Assembly (NCBI GenBank): GCA_937915865.1
Contig: CALGIG010000081.1
Location: 24,550-88,549, forward strand
DNA: 64,000 nucleotides
From: an uncultured Prolixibacteraceae bacterium
GTDB lineage: Bacteria > Bacteroidota > Bacteroidia > Bacteroidales > Prolixibacteraceae
Reading direction: 5' to 3'
Below, one piece after another: positions 51,943 through 61,277 of this stretch (position 1 is the stretch's first letter; the number at the start of each line of letters is the position of its first letter). The translations under genes were made by a program, and so were the position numbers. The notes under the pieces were generated by a model. That model saw only the letters and a program-made list of their open reading frames with translations. It was not told the origin of the DNA and did not search any database.

Positions 51943-53019
51943 TTATAAAAAATCAATCTTAAATTTCTTCGCTAATTCTTTTAGATCATCAATAACCAAT
52001 TCATGTATTGGAATGCCATGTTTTAGTCGTTCGTCAGTTAATTCCCTTTCTGGATCGCCTGGTATTAACACTTTTTCCTGTCCTTTTGCCGTTTCTGCAT
52101 TCCTAAAAGTTTCAATCCAATTGTCCATTTCTTTTTTGAATTCTTCAGCACTTCTAAAAGCATCTATTCGTATTGCTCCTAAAAAATGCCCAATTCCTTT
52201 TCCCACTTGCGTTTTGGGTGGTTCAAGAAAACTAACAAAAGGTGGAACCCAAGGTCCATAATTCGCGCCTGATAATACTGCTGAGAAAATATCAACCATT
52301 GCCCCTAAACAATAGCCTTTGTGCCCCCCATGTTCGCGATCACCGCCAAGAGGAAGCATAGACCCTCCTTTTTTCAATGAATATGCATCTGTTGATGGAT
52401 TTCCTTCTTTGTCCTGAGTCCAACCTAAAGGAGCATCCAATCCTTTACGTTGTAAAACTTCGAGTTTACCATTTGCCACAGTTGTGGTTGCCATATCAAT
52501 TATAAAGGGAGGTTGGTGTAATGCAGGTATTGCCACCGAAATTGGATTGGTTCCTAGAAGTTTACTTTTCGAAAATGTTGGAGCTACCAATGGACTGGCA
52601 TTTGTCATTGAAATACCTATCATGTTGTGAGCTAATGCCAACATTGCATGATAACCAGCGATACCGTAGTGATTTGAATTTTGAACTGCGACCCAGCCTG
52701 TTCCTGCCAGTTTAGCTTTGTTTATTGCTATTTCCATAGCATGAGGTGCTGTTACTAAGCCTAAACCTAAGTCACCATCAAGTACGGCCGTACTGGGCGT
52801 TTCATGAATGATTTTTATTTGTGGATTTGCATTTAAGCGGTTTAGCTCCCAAAGCCTGACATAACCGCTCAATCGTGCTACACCATGAGAATCAACACCT
52901 CTTAAATCAGCTTGGTTTAAACAGTCGGCTGCAGTAATGGCATGGGCTTCCGGGCATCCCATGCTTTTAAATACTTTGATTGTAAATTCCTTAAGATATT
53001 CAGAATTGTAAATTTTCAT
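51943..53019 (-). CDS. Ldh family (malate/L-lactate-type) dehydrogenase
   Basis: A 358-residue NAD(P)-dependent oxidoreductase of the YlbC/ComC/MDH2 family: ADLRGVDSHGVARLSGYVRL (active-site His), VAVQNSNHYGIAGYHAMLAL, MTNASPLVAPTFSKSKLLGT, GTNPISVAIPA, GDREHGGHKGYCLGAMVDIF and PGDPERE. The substrate may be malate, lactate, ureidoglycolate, sulfolactate or delta-pyrroline carboxylate; I cannot choose between them. It is 38 bp downstream of the SDR gene, both on the minus strand, and they may be co-transcribed. Confidence 0.92.
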   Translation of the reverse strand: MKIYNSEYLKEFTIKVFKSMGCPEAHAITAADCLNQADLRGVDSHGVARLSGYVRLWELNRLNANPQIKIIHETPSTAVLDGDLGLGLVTAPHAMEIAINKAKLAGTGWVAVQNSNHYGIAGYHAMLALAHNMIGISMTNASPLVAPTFSKSKLLGTNPISVAIPALHQPPFIIDMATTTVANGKLEVLQRKGLDAPLGWTQDKEGNPSTDAYSLKKGGSMLPLGGDREHGGHKGYCLGAMVDIFSAVLSGANYGPWVPPFVSFLEPPKTQVGKGIGHFLGAIRIDAFRSAEEFKKEMDNWIETFRNAETAKGQEKVLIPGDPERELTDERLKHGIPIHELVIDDLKELAKKFKIDFL

Positions 53020-53057
53020 CTAAAAGTTGGTTTTGAAATATATCAGCTAAGTTTTTC

Positions 53058-53819
53058 TTATACTCTGTGAAAATCTCTTGCTGAACCCTGAGCGGTTGGT
53101 GTAATTAATAAATCGTCGATGTTTACATGCTTAGGTCTGGTTAATATGAAAAGAATTGTATCTGCAATATCTTTCCCGGTTAATGGAACAAAGCCGTTAT
53201 ATACTTTCTGGGCACGTTCTTTATCGCCATGAAATCGGACTGTTGAAAACTCGGTATCGACAGCTCCTGGTGCAATTGAAGATACTTTTATTCCATATTG
53301 GAGTAATTCAATGCGCATTGCTCTGGAGATTGTTGCCACAGCGCTTTTAGTGCCGCAATATACTGACCCGTTCGGATATGGTTCTTTTCCTGCAATTGAG
53401 CTAAGATTAATTATATGGCCTTCTTTTCGTTCAATCATCCAGTTTACTACCTTTCGGGTAACGTATAGTAAGCCTTTAATATTAGTGTCAATCATTGTTT
53501 CCCAGTCATCGATTTGCGCCGAATAAATTGGATCGAGACCGGCTGCTAATCCTGCATTGTTAATCAGGACATCGATAGCTTGCCATTCAGGTTCAATAGA
53601 ATCTAAAGCTTGGTCTGTCTCTTCTTTTTTTTGAATATCAAAGTTCAGGGTTAAAACTTTATTCTTATATTTTAATTCAATTTCTTGTTTAAGAGAATTA
53701 AGCCTGTCTATTCTTCTTCCTGTTAAAATTAAATCGTAGTTATTTTCAGCCAGGATTAAAGCGGTGTCATAACCTATTCCTGATGTTGCGCCGGTTATTA
53801 ATGCTATTTTTTTATTCAT
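53058..53819 (-). CDS. Short-chain dehydrogenase/reductase (YdfG-like)
   Basis: A 253-residue classical SDR: TGATSGIGYDTAL (Rossmann motif), TGRRIDRL (NADP-preferring Arg), VLINNAGLAAGLDP, INLSSIAGKEPYPNGS and the catalytic SVYCGTKSAVATI (Ser, Tyr, Lys). The length and motifs resemble YdfG, an NADP+-dependent 3-hydroxy acid dehydrogenase acting on L-allo-threonine and serine, but the substrate is uncertain. It lies upstream of the Ldh gene on the same strand. Confidence 0.9.
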   Translation of the reverse strand: MNKKIALITGATSGIGYDTALILAENNYDLILTGRRIDRLNSLKQEIELKYKNKVLTLNFDIQKKEETDQALDSIEPEWQAIDVLINNAGLAAGLDPIYSAQIDDWETMIDTNIKGLLYVTRKVVNWMIERKEGHIINLSSIAGKEPYPNGSVYCGTKSAVATISRAMRIELLQYGIKVSSIAPGAVDTEFSTVRFHGDKERAQKVYNGFVPLTGKDIADTILFILTRPKHVNIDDLLITPTAQGSARDFHRV

Positions 53820-53891
53820 TAGAACGTCATTTGTTTTGGAGGTTCAAAATTAAAAATTCCGTAAAACTTATGGAATAATAAACTACTTAAT

Positions 53892-53899
53892 TAATTTTG
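53892..53899 (+). promoter_or_regulatory. -7 promoter element for the PurL-like/ubiE operon
   Basis: TAATTTTG matches TAnnTTTG, 23 bp before the start codon. The -33 region has TTATGG rather than a clean TTG. Confidence 0.35.
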
Positions 53900-53922
53900 T
53901 TTGCATTATTAATACTATTCCT

Positions 53923-54960
53923 ATGATTGAACAAAACAACGAAATTCAGGAGTTTTCAATTGACCAGTTAAATGAGGAGCTGGATGTTAAGGATATTGTT
54001 TTTAGTTTAATGGTTGATCCCAATCTTGCAGCTATAAATTATTTTAACGATTTCACCGAAGAATCCAGTGACCTTTCTTCTGTTTCGAATGATGAAAATG
54101 CTGAAGCTGGAATGTTTTGTTCGGCGGATGGGCAATTAGTGGTGCTTTCAACTCACGCTTTTCATCACCATCTTGAAACCGATCCGCAGCAGGCTACCGA
54201 AATTCTAGTAGCCAGAGCTGTTCGTAAAATGATATGTTTTGGTGCTGTTCCTGAAGCTATAAGTTCTTTTTTATACCATATTAATGTTGCCGATCCTAAT
54301 GGCCAGTTTATAGCAGCAGGAGCAAAAAAAGGGTTGGAAAATGCTTGCCTTAAATTCAATGTTAAAATGATTGATCGGAAAATTAGGTTCGATTATTTTT
54401 CGGCACATGGTCCGGTTTCTCCTACTATTATTATTAGTATTATGGCCACAATTCCTGATAAGGAAAAACTTGTTACTCATAGTTTTAAGAATAAGGGGAA
54501 TAGCCTTTTTATGATTGGAAACTCGTATGATGATATAAATTCATCTGAATATTTAGAATTTTATCATGGAATTTCTAACTCGGCTTTACCATATTTCGAT
54601 TTGGAAACTGAGGTGAAATTACTTGATGTGATGAAAATGTTAATCGAAGCTAAACTAATCACTTCAGCAAATCCTGTCAGTAAAGGTGGTTTATTTTTTA
54701 CTTTGTTGAGAGCTGGTATGCCTCTTGAATTGGGTTTTGACATCACATCCGATGCTGAAATCCGTACTGATTCTTTTCTTTTTGGTGAATCGATGGGCCG
54801 TATTGTTGTTGGTGTTGATCCCAAAAATGTTGATGAATTTGTTGATTTTATGAGTTCTCTGAAAGTACCGTTCTTTGCCTTAGGACATGTTACAAAAGGT
54901 GAAATTAGAATTGACGATGAATCTTTCGGTTTTATTGATAAAATGACCCCTGCTAACTAA
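53923..54960 (+). CDS. Orphan PurL/PurM-like (AIR synthase-related) protein
   Basis: A 345-residue protein that aligns by eye with one PurM-like half of phosphoribosylformylglycinamidine synthase II: ADGQLVVLSTHAFHHHLETD, FGAVPEAISSFLYHI, SHGPVSP-like SAHGPVSPTIIISIMATIP, VSKGGLFFTLLRAGMP, DSFLFGESMGRIVVGV and FALGHVTKGEI. Full PurL is about 740 residues, so this is a half-sized homologue; a Gly-rich ATP site is not obvious and Met/His residues differ. It could be a purine-related regulator or a repurposed enzyme. It precedes ubiE by 7 bp and may be co-transcribed. Confidence 0.78.
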   Translation: MIEQNNEIQEFSIDQLNEELDVKDIVFSLMVDPNLAAINYFNDFTEESSDLSSVSNDENAEAGMFCSADGQLVVLSTHAFHHHLETDPQQATEILVARAVRKMICFGAVPEAISSFLYHINVADPNGQFIAAGAKKGLENACLKFNVKMIDRKIRFDYFSAHGPVSPTIIISIMATIPDKEKLVTHSFKNKGNSLFMIGNSYDDINSSEYLEFYHGISNSALPYFDLETEVKLLDVMKMLIEAKLITSANPVSKGGLFFTLLRAGMPLELGFDITSDAEIRTDSFLFGESMGRIVVGVDPKNVDEFVDFMSSLKVPFFALGHVTKGEIRIDDESFGFIDKMTPAN

Positions 54961-54967
54961 TTATTTC

Positions 54968-55690
54968 ATGCAAGTTATCCCTTATAAAGATTCTGGAAAT
55001 CATAAAAAACAGCAGGTTGAACAAATGTTCGACAATATTGCCCCTAAGTATGATTTTTTGAATCATTTCTTGTCATTTGGTATTGATAAGCTTTGGCGGA
55101 AAAAAGCAATTAAATTGTTATCCAACTATAATCATCAATCAATTCTTGATGTTGCCAGCGGAACCGGCGATTTTGCCATTGAAGCTTCAAAATTGAATCC
55201 TCATTCAATTATTGGTTTCGACCTTTCTGAACAGATGTTAAATGTAGGTAAAGAGAAGGTAAAACGTCTTGGACTGGAAAAGTTAATTGAATTTCGTAAA
55301 GGCGATTCAGAGAGTATGCCATTCGATAATAATTGTTTTGATGCTATTATTGTTGCTTTTGGAGTCAGAAATTTTGAAAACCTGGAGGACGGCCTTAGGG
55401 AATTCTTCAGGGTTTTGAAACCAGACGGAGTAGTTGTAATTCTTGAGTTTTCGAAGCCAAAGTATTTCCCAATGAAACAATTGTATTGGTTTTATTCGTT
55501 TTGCTTATTACCATTGATTGGAAAATTGGTGTCCAAAGATGGAGCAGCTTATTCCTATTTACCTGAATCGGTTATGGCTTTCCCTGATGATCAGAAATTT
55601 TTAAATATATTACTTGAAACTGGGTTTAAATCAACAATGCAAAAAAGGTTAAGTTTTGGCATTTCTACCATCTACATTGCCCAAAAATAA
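54968..55690 (+). CDS. ubiE: Demethylmenaquinone methyltransferase
   Basis: A 240-residue SAM-dependent methyltransferase: VEQMFDNIAPKYDFLNHFLS, SILDVASGTGDFAIEAS (motif I), IIGFDLSEQMLNVGKEKV, KGDSESMPFDNNCFDAIIVA, GVRNFENLEDGLREFFRVLK and LEFSKPK. These are the UbiE/MenG hallmarks. In this menaquinone-using phylum it adds the final methyl group in menaquinone synthesis (also called menG). It stands 7 bp after the PurL-like gene and upstream of porT, a neighbourhood I recall as conserved in Bacteroidota. Confidence 0.96.
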   Translation: MQVIPYKDSGNHKKQQVEQMFDNIAPKYDFLNHFLSFGIDKLWRKKAIKLLSNYNHQSILDVASGTGDFAIEASKLNPHSIIGFDLSEQMLNVGKEKVKRLGLEKLIEFRKGDSESMPFDNNCFDAIIVAFGVRNFENLEDGLREFFRVLKPDGVVVILEFSKPKYFPMKQLYWFYSFCLLPLIGKLVSKDGAAYSYLPESVMAFPDDQKFLNILLETGFKSTMQKRLSFGISTIYIAQK

Positions 55691-55702
55691 AATGTGGCAC
55701 AA

Positions 55703-55710
55703 TATTTTTG
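55703..55710 (+). promoter_or_regulatory. Possible -7 element for porT
   Basis: TATTTTTG, 40 bp before the proposed GTG start. A TTG at 55677-55679 is 23 bp upstream, slightly far. Confidence 0.35.
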
Positions 55711-55750
55711 TAATATTGCTGTTTCATTGAAAGATTGATAATTGAATTTT

Positions 55751-56503
55751 GTGAAGAAATATTTGTACATCATACCGTTGTTGTTCGCCTGTTTAAATTC
55801 TTTCTCCCAAAGAATCCTTCTTAGGAATTTGACTACTTTTGATGATAAACGGTTTCATTTTGGTTTTTCGCTTGGAATAAATACACTCGATTTTGTTCCT
55901 TCTTACTATCAATATATTGGCGATAATCCTGAGTTTTTACCTGAAATTGTTGGTAAAGTTGAGATTAATTCAAATTCGAAGGTAAGGGCTGATGTTGATA
56001 GACTTACACCTGGTTTTACTGTGGGTATTGTTACTAATTTAAGGCTTACTGAGAGTTTTGATCTTCGTTTTTTACCTGGAATGTCGTTTGGTGAGCGTAA
56101 ACTTGTTTACAATATTCCTATTTCAGACACTTATTCAAATGGTAAAGGTTATTATTCAATTAAATCAACCTTTTTGGACTTTCCACTGCTGGTCAAGTAC
56201 AAATCACGAAAAATGAATAACCAACGGCCATATTTAATTGCTGGTGGAGCTGTTCGTTTTGATATTTCTAAAAGTGGAGAGGAAGATTTGGTGCGTTTAA
56301 AACCTTTTGATACTTATATAGAAGCCGGCGTTGGCTGGGATTCTTATTTGCAATTTTTTAGACTTTCTACTGAGTTGAAGTTTAGTTTTGGTTTGAACAA
56401 TATTTTAGATTCAGGGCCTAAAAGTACTGTGCCTCAAGTGTATTCTAATGCTTTATCTAAGCTTACTTCTGATATTTTTACTTTAAGTTTCCATTTTGAA
56501 TAA
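55751..56503 (+). CDS. porT: PorT-like T9SS/gliding outer-membrane protein
   Basis: A 250-residue protein if read from GTG 55751 (a TTG at 55742 is the alternative; there is no nearby ATG). The signal peptide (VKKYLYIIPLLFACLNSFSQ) precedes a PorT-like OmpA/opacity barrel: DDKRFHFGFSLGINTLDF, LTPGFTVGIVTNLRLTESFD, LRFLPGMSFGERKL, KSTFLDFPLLVKYKS and a terminal FTLSFHFE strand. PorT is an essential T9SS component in Porphyromonas and its relatives. The window's giant protein is a likely T9SS substrate. It lies 60 bp after ubiE. Confidence 0.85.
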   Translation: MKKYLYIIPLLFACLNSFSQRILLRNLTTFDDKRFHFGFSLGINTLDFVPSYYQYIGDNPEFLPEIVGKVEINSNSKVRADVDRLTPGFTVGIVTNLRLTESFDLRFLPGMSFGERKLVYNIPISDTYSNGKGYYSIKSTFLDFPLLVKYKSRKMNNQRPYLIAGGAVRFDISKSGEEDLVRLKPFDTYIEAGVGWDSYLQFFRLSTELKFSFGLNNILDSGPKSTVPQVYSNALSKLTSDIFTLSFHFE

Positions 56504-56506
56504 CAA

Positions 56507-58075
56507 TTGAAGCAAGAAATCAATATCTCAATTTCACCTAAACAGGCTTCTTCAGAAGACTTTTATAAACCTATTATTGCTGAAAAGCTTCATGTAGCTG
56601 TAGAACGGATTGTTCTTATTAATGTTAAGCGTAAGTCAATCGATGCCCGTCAAAGAATTATCAGGGTAAATTTAAGCGCTGAAGTATTTTTAGATGAACT
56701 TCCAAGTTTGGAAAGGCTGGTTTTTAATTATCAGAATGTTGAGTATAAACCTCATGTAATTATTATTGGAGCCGGGCCTGCCGGACTTTTCGCTGCCTTA
56801 CGTTTAATCGAACTTGGTTTTAAACCTTTAATTTTTGAACGAGGTAAAAATGTTAGCGACCGGAAAAGAGATATTGCTAAAATTCATCGGGAACATATAG
56901 TAAACCCTGATTCTAATTATGGTTTCGGAGAAGGTGGGGCAGGTACATTTTCTGATGGGAAATTGTATACAAGATCTAAGAAACGTGGAGACATCAGGAG
57001 AATACTTGAGATTCTTTATGATAACGGAGCATTACCAGAGATTTTAGTTGATGCACATCCACACATCGGTACCAACATGTTGCCGGGTATTATTACCCGA
57101 ATACGTAACCGGATTATTGAAGCCGGTGGTGAAATACATTTTAATAGTCGTGTGGTTGACTTTCTGATAAAGGATAATATTTGCAAAGGAATAGTTCTTG
57201 CCAATGAAACTGTAGTAGATGCTAATGCTGTAATTTTAGCAACAGGGCATTCGGCTAGAGAAATATTTGAACTACTCTTCTCAAAAGGTATTTTAATAGA
57301 AACTAAGTCGTTTGCTGTTGGAGTCAGAACTGAACATCCTCAGTTGTTGATTGATCAGATTCAATATAAATTACCTGTTCGTGGTCCTTATTTGCCACCA
57401 GCCAGTTATTCTTTTGTAGAACAAGTTGACCAACGTGGAGTATATTCATTTTGTATGTGCCCTGGTGGGGTTATTGTACCAGCGGCAACTGCACCTGGCG
57501 AAATGGTAGTTAATGGCATGTCGCCAACTCAACGGAATACAAAGTTTGCAAATTCGGGTATTGTGGTTGAAATTCGGCCCGAAGATTTGAGCGAGTTCAG
57601 AAATTCAGGCGTTTTTGCAGGATTAGAATTTCAACGCAAAATTGAGCGCTTGTGTTTTGCTCTGAACGGTAATTCACAATTTGCTCCGGCACAGAGACTG
57701 GCTGATTTTGTTGACAACAGGTTCTCTCAAAATTTGCCAGAATCATCGTATCATCCAGGTTTAGTCTCCGTTCCGCTTCATGAAAAACTTCCAAAACGGA
57801 TCGGAGGTCGTCTGCAGGAAGCATTTAAAATAATAAATACCAAAGCAAAAGGCTATTTGACGAACGAGGCAGTTGTTGTCGCAGTTGAATCACGTACTTC
57901 TTCACCAATACGTATTCCAAGAAGAGAAGAGACGCTTGAACATGTAAAAATTAAATGTTTGTATCCTTGTGGTGAGGGTGCTGGTTATGCTGGTGGGATA
58001 GTGTCTTCGGCTATGGATGGCGAACGTTGTGCCGAAGCTTTCGCTGAAAATTACAGACAACTTCACCGATCGTAA
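56507..58075 (+). CDS. FAD-dependent dehydrogenase (COG2509-like)
   Basis: A 522-residue flavoprotein: an N-terminal 80-residue domain, then a Rossmann GAGPAGLFAALRLIELG (about 87-103), FERGKNVSDRKRD, NYGFGEGGAGTFSDGKLYTR, ANAVILATGHSARE and the C-terminal CGEGAGYAGGIVSSAMDG. The family is an uncharacterised FAD-dependent dehydrogenase group that is ubiquitous in anaerobes. The start is TTG 56507, 3 bp after the porT stop; no good ATG is near. Its last 13 bp overlap the convergent methyltransferase gene. Confidence 0.88.
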   Translation: MKQEINISISPKQASSEDFYKPIIAEKLHVAVERIVLINVKRKSIDARQRIIRVNLSAEVFLDELPSLERLVFNYQNVEYKPHVIIIGAGPAGLFAALRLIELGFKPLIFERGKNVSDRKRDIAKIHREHIVNPDSNYGFGEGGAGTFSDGKLYTRSKKRGDIRRILEILYDNGALPEILVDAHPHIGTNMLPGIITRIRNRIIEAGGEIHFNSRVVDFLIKDNICKGIVLANETVVDANAVILATGHSAREIFELLFSKGILIETKSFAVGVRTEHPQLLIDQIQYKLPVRGPYLPPASYSFVEQVDQRGVYSFCMCPGGVIVPAATAPGEMVVNGMSPTQRNTKFANSGIVVEIRPEDLSEFRNSGVFAGLEFQRKIERLCFALNGNSQFAPAQRLADFVDNRFSQNLPESSYHPGLVSVPLHEKLPKRIGGRLQEAFKIINTKAKGYLTNEAVVVAVESRTSSPIRIPRREETLEHVKIKCLYPCGEGAGYAGGIVSSAMDGERCAEAFAENYRQLHRS

Positions 58076-58836
58076 ATTCGACGTCGGAATTCGCTACAGC
58101 ATATTGACGTTGCAATAGCTACATTTAATGATTCAGATTTATTTTCCTGGACAGAAAATGTAGGTATTGTTATTTTGTGGGTTATAAAGTGGCTGATAGG
58201 TTTTGAAATTCCATTACCTTCATTTCCCATAACAATTATCCCGTTTTTAGTTAATCGTTCAGCATAGATGTTTTTCCCATTCATGAATGTGCCATATATT
58301 GGGATACTTTTTCCCTGAATGTTTAAAAGAAATTCGTTAAGATTGGTGTAAAGGCACTTGACCCTGAAAATGGCACCCATCGTTGCCTGGACAACTTTGG
58401 GGTTAAATGCATCCACTGTATTCTCCGAACAAATAATTGTGTCGATTCCAAACCAATCAGCAATGCGTATTATTGTTCCCATATTACCTGGATCTTGAAT
58501 AAAATCCAATGCAAGATAAAGTTTTGATTCTGCATTAATTGCATATTTGGTTGTTTGCGGCTTATGCGCTATTGCTATTACATCCTGAGGGGTTTTGAGC
58601 AGGCTTGCCCTTTGGATCGATTCTTCATCGGTTTCAATTACTTCTTTCACTTTTTGGCTTACCTGCCTGTATTCTTCCAAAAATTGGGGAGTACAAACAA
58701 GTGTTTCAATATAGTAATTAGAAAGCAAGGCTTCAACAACCAGTTTATTGCCTTCAACAAGAAAAAGTCCGTTCTCATCTCTTTCTTTTTTTCGGTTTAA
58801 AGACTGAATTTGCTTAATCTTGTTTTTGCTCAACAT
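58063..58836 (-). CDS. SpoU/TrmH-family RNA 2'-O-methyltransferase
   Basis: A 257-residue protein: N-terminal substrate-binding domain (RDENGLFLVEGNKLVVEALL) and a C-terminal SPOUT knot with LALDFIQDPGNMGTIIRIAD, the motif 2 VMGNEGNGIS and motif 3 ENKSESLNVAIATSI. It should methylate a ribose in rRNA or tRNA using SAM; the target nucleotide is not predictable. Its 3' end overlaps the FAD gene by 13 bp. Its start at 58836 is divergent from the TamL gene across 95 bp. Confidence 0.93.
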   Translation of the reverse strand: MLSKNKIKQIQSLNRKKERDENGLFLVEGNKLVVEALLSNYYIETLVCTPQFLEEYRQVSQKVKEVIETDEESIQRASLLKTPQDVIAIAHKPQTTKYAINAESKLYLALDFIQDPGNMGTIIRIADWFGIDTIICSENTVDAFNPKVVQATMGAIFRVKCLYTNLNEFLLNIQGKSIPIYGTFMNGKNIYAERLTKNGIIVMGNEGNGISKPISHFITHKITIPTFSVQENKSESLNVAIATSICCSEFRRRIYDR

Positions 58837-58887
58837 ATCTTTAAAGATTCTTCGTTCTATTGTGTAAAAATAAAAGGTCTGAAAGAC

Positions 58888-58916
58888 TTGCGAACCAAAA
58901 GCTCTGTTTATTTTTG
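58888..58916 (+). promoter_or_regulatory. Promoter for the TamL-like gene
   Basis: TTG (58888-58890) and TATTTTTG (58909-58916) are 18 bp apart; the annotated start lies only 15 bp downstream, so the mRNA would have a very short leader. This might favour the alternative start at 58980. Confidence 0.5.
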
Positions 58917-58931
58917 TAAAAACGTAACATC

Positions 58932-61277
58932 ATGTTGGTATTCCATCGGACTAGTAATTTTTCTTTTAAACTCTTCGGGATGATGGCCTGTATTTTAATA
59001 CTTGGCTCGTGCAATTCTACCCGTTTTGTTCCTGATGGAAAATATCTTTTAAACAAAGTTTCGGTGAAGGCCGACAATAAAATATTAAATAAAGATGATC
59101 TGAAAGTTCATATAAGGCAAAAAGAAAACTTACGAATTTTAGGTGTTTTGAAATTCCATCTTGGTGTTTATAATTTATCATCGTCGTCGAAAACTAATGA
59201 TTGGTTTAAGCGAATTGGTGAAGCGCCAGTTTTGTATGATGAACTTCAGACACAAAAAACAATAGAACAATTGCAAATTTTCCTGAAGAACAAAGGTTTT
59301 TACAATGCCGTTATCAATGATTCGCTTCGATTTAGTAAGTCTGGGAAAAAAGTAAATTTGCTTTTTGATATTAAAGCAGGCAAGCCATATCGTATCAGGA
59401 ATTACACTTACTCAGTTAAAGATAAGTCATTAGGCCTGGCACTAATTGGCGATTCGATAAATCAGCTACTTAAGCCACATGATATTTTTGATTTAGACAT
59501 TTTGAATGCCGAAAGGCAACGAATAGCTTCATTTTTTAAGAACCGTGGCTATTATAAGTTTTCTGAAGATTTTGTGAGTTTCCAGGCCGATTCAAATTTT
59601 TATAATCATCAGGTCGATCTTAGGATCATTATCGATAATCCTGTTTCAGGAAGTGAAGATTCGAGGCCGTTAGTACATCAAAAATATAAAATAAAGAACT
59701 ACATTATTAACCCAATATATAAAGCCTTTGATTTAACTGATGATGCTACTGAACAGAGAACCGACACTTTACGAGATGGCGATTACCAGTTTGTCTATAA
59801 TGGTAAGTTAAAATACAAACCCGTTTTGTTTTACAATGTAAACAGATTGAAAGACAGTGCTTATTATAGTTTGCAAAATGCCGAAAAGACCTATAGGGCA
59901 TTCAATCGTCTGAAACAGTTTAAACTTATTAATATTGGTTTTAACGAGGTTAAAAATACAGATAATGATACGGTACCTTTGCTCGATTGCAAAATGCAGT
60001 TATCTCCTATGCCAAAGCAAAACTTTTCAGTTGAGGTAGAAGGGACAAACTCATCCGGGAACCTGGGCGTTGCGGGCAATTTGAATTATCAGCAAAGGAA
60101 TGTATTTGGTGGTGCCGAAATATTTGATGTCCAGTTGCGTGGAGCCAGAGAGCGTCAGCAAACATTGATCAATAACAATAGTTTGATTTTTAACACTCAG
60201 GAATTTGGGATTGAAACCAGTATTACGATTCCAAAGTTTATAAGTTTTCTGAAGAAAGAAAATATGTTTTTATTTAATATTCCTGAAACCAAGCTATCAG
60301 TTGGATACAATTTTCAGAATAGGCCTGATTATACTCGTACCATTACCAACATGAAATTGGCCTATAATTGGCAGACATCCAGATATATTTCGCATACTTT
60401 GTCTTTAATCGATTTTAATTATGTGAGGTTGAGTCGTCTTTCTGATGAGTTTATTAATTCGATTAAAGATTTATATATCAAGAGTAGTTTTACTGATCAC
60501 TTAATATTTGCGACCAATTATACATGGCTATACAATACTCAGAATATTAATAAACGTGAAGATTATAAGTATTTCAAAGTGAGCCTGGAATCAGCTGGAA
60601 ATATGTTGTCGTTATACTCGATGTTGATTAATAAATCGCAAGTTCAGGTTTTAGATACTTTGATTAACAAATCAACTTCGTATTACGAAATACTAAATAC
60701 TCGTTTTGCCCAATATGTTAAAGGCGATTTTGAGTATCGATATGGACATTTTATAAACGAGACAAACTCGATTGTTAGTCGGGTTTTTCTGGGTATTGGT
60801 TTGCCTTATGGTAATTTCAATGTGTTACCATTCGAAAAGAAATATTTTACTGGAGGAGCTAATGGTATTAGAGCATGGCAGGTTCGCTCACTTGGCCCAG
60901 GTTCGTATAAAGTACCTTCAGATGTTTATCCAAATCAATCATCAGATATAAAACTTGAGGCTAACCTGGAATATAGATTTAAACTTTTTTGGCGTATGGA
61001 AGGTGCTCTTTTTTCCGATGCCGGTAATATATGGGCAATCAATTATAAAGATAATCGTGATGGGGCTGTATTCAAAATCAATCAATTTTACAAGCAGATA
61101 GCAATTGGTTCAGGTTTTGGCATTCGCTTCGATTTTACATACTTCTTGTTCAGACTTGATTTGGGCGTAAAAATGCGTGATCCTTCATTACCCGAGGGGA
61201 AACGTTTTATTCCAGGGAATTATCAGCTTTCTACTGACCAATTTAATCTTTCTTTTGCAATTGGCTATCCTTTCTAA
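58932..61277 (+). CDS. TamL-like BamA/TamA lipoprotein (Omp85 superfamily)
   Basis: A 781-residue outer-membrane protein. It has a lipoprotein signal (lipobox LILGSC, Cys 27), POTRA-like domains (about 30-330; KGFYNAVINDSLRFSKSGKK, NRGYYKFSEDFV) and a C-terminal Omp85 barrel with GGANGIRAWQVRSLGPGSY (the conserved gate-type region), ending in ...NLSFAIGYPF. A lipid-anchored Omp85 is the hallmark of Bacteroidota TamL, which acts with TamB in outer-membrane biogenesis. The reading from 58932 puts 12 polar residues before the hydrophobic stretch; an ATG at 58980 would give a more typical signal. Confidence 0.9.
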   Translation: MLVFHRTSNFSFKLFGMMACILILGSCNSTRFVPDGKYLLNKVSVKADNKILNKDDLKVHIRQKENLRILGVLKFHLGVYNLSSSSKTNDWFKRIGEAPVLYDELQTQKTIEQLQIFLKNKGFYNAVINDSLRFSKSGKKVNLLFDIKAGKPYRIRNYTYSVKDKSLGLALIGDSINQLLKPHDIFDLDILNAERQRIASFFKNRGYYKFSEDFVSFQADSNFYNHQVDLRIIIDNPVSGSEDSRPLVHQKYKIKNYIINPIYKAFDLTDDATEQRTDTLRDGDYQFVYNGKLKYKPVLFYNVNRLKDSAYYSLQNAEKTYRAFNRLKQFKLINIGFNEVKNTDNDTVPLLDCKMQLSPMPKQNFSVEVEGTNSSGNLGVAGNLNYQQRNVFGGAEIFDVQLRGARERQQTLINNNSLIFNTQEFGIETSITIPKFISFLKKENMFLFNIPETKLSVGYNFQNRPDYTRTITNMKLAYNWQTSRYISHTLSLIDFNYVRLSRLSDEFINSIKDLYIKSSFTDHLIFATNYTWLYNTQNINKREDYKYFKVSLESAGNMLSLYSMLINKSQVQVLDTLINKSTSYYEILNTRFAQYVKGDFEYRYGHFINETNSIVSRVFLGIGLPYGNFNVLPFEKKYFTGGANGIRAWQVRSLGPGSYKVPSDVYPNQSSDIKLEANLEYRFKLFWRMEGALFSDAGNIWAINYKDNRDGAVFKINQFYKQIAIGSGFGIRFDFTYFLFRLDLGVKMRDPSLPEGKRFIPGNYQLSTDQFNLSFAIGYPF

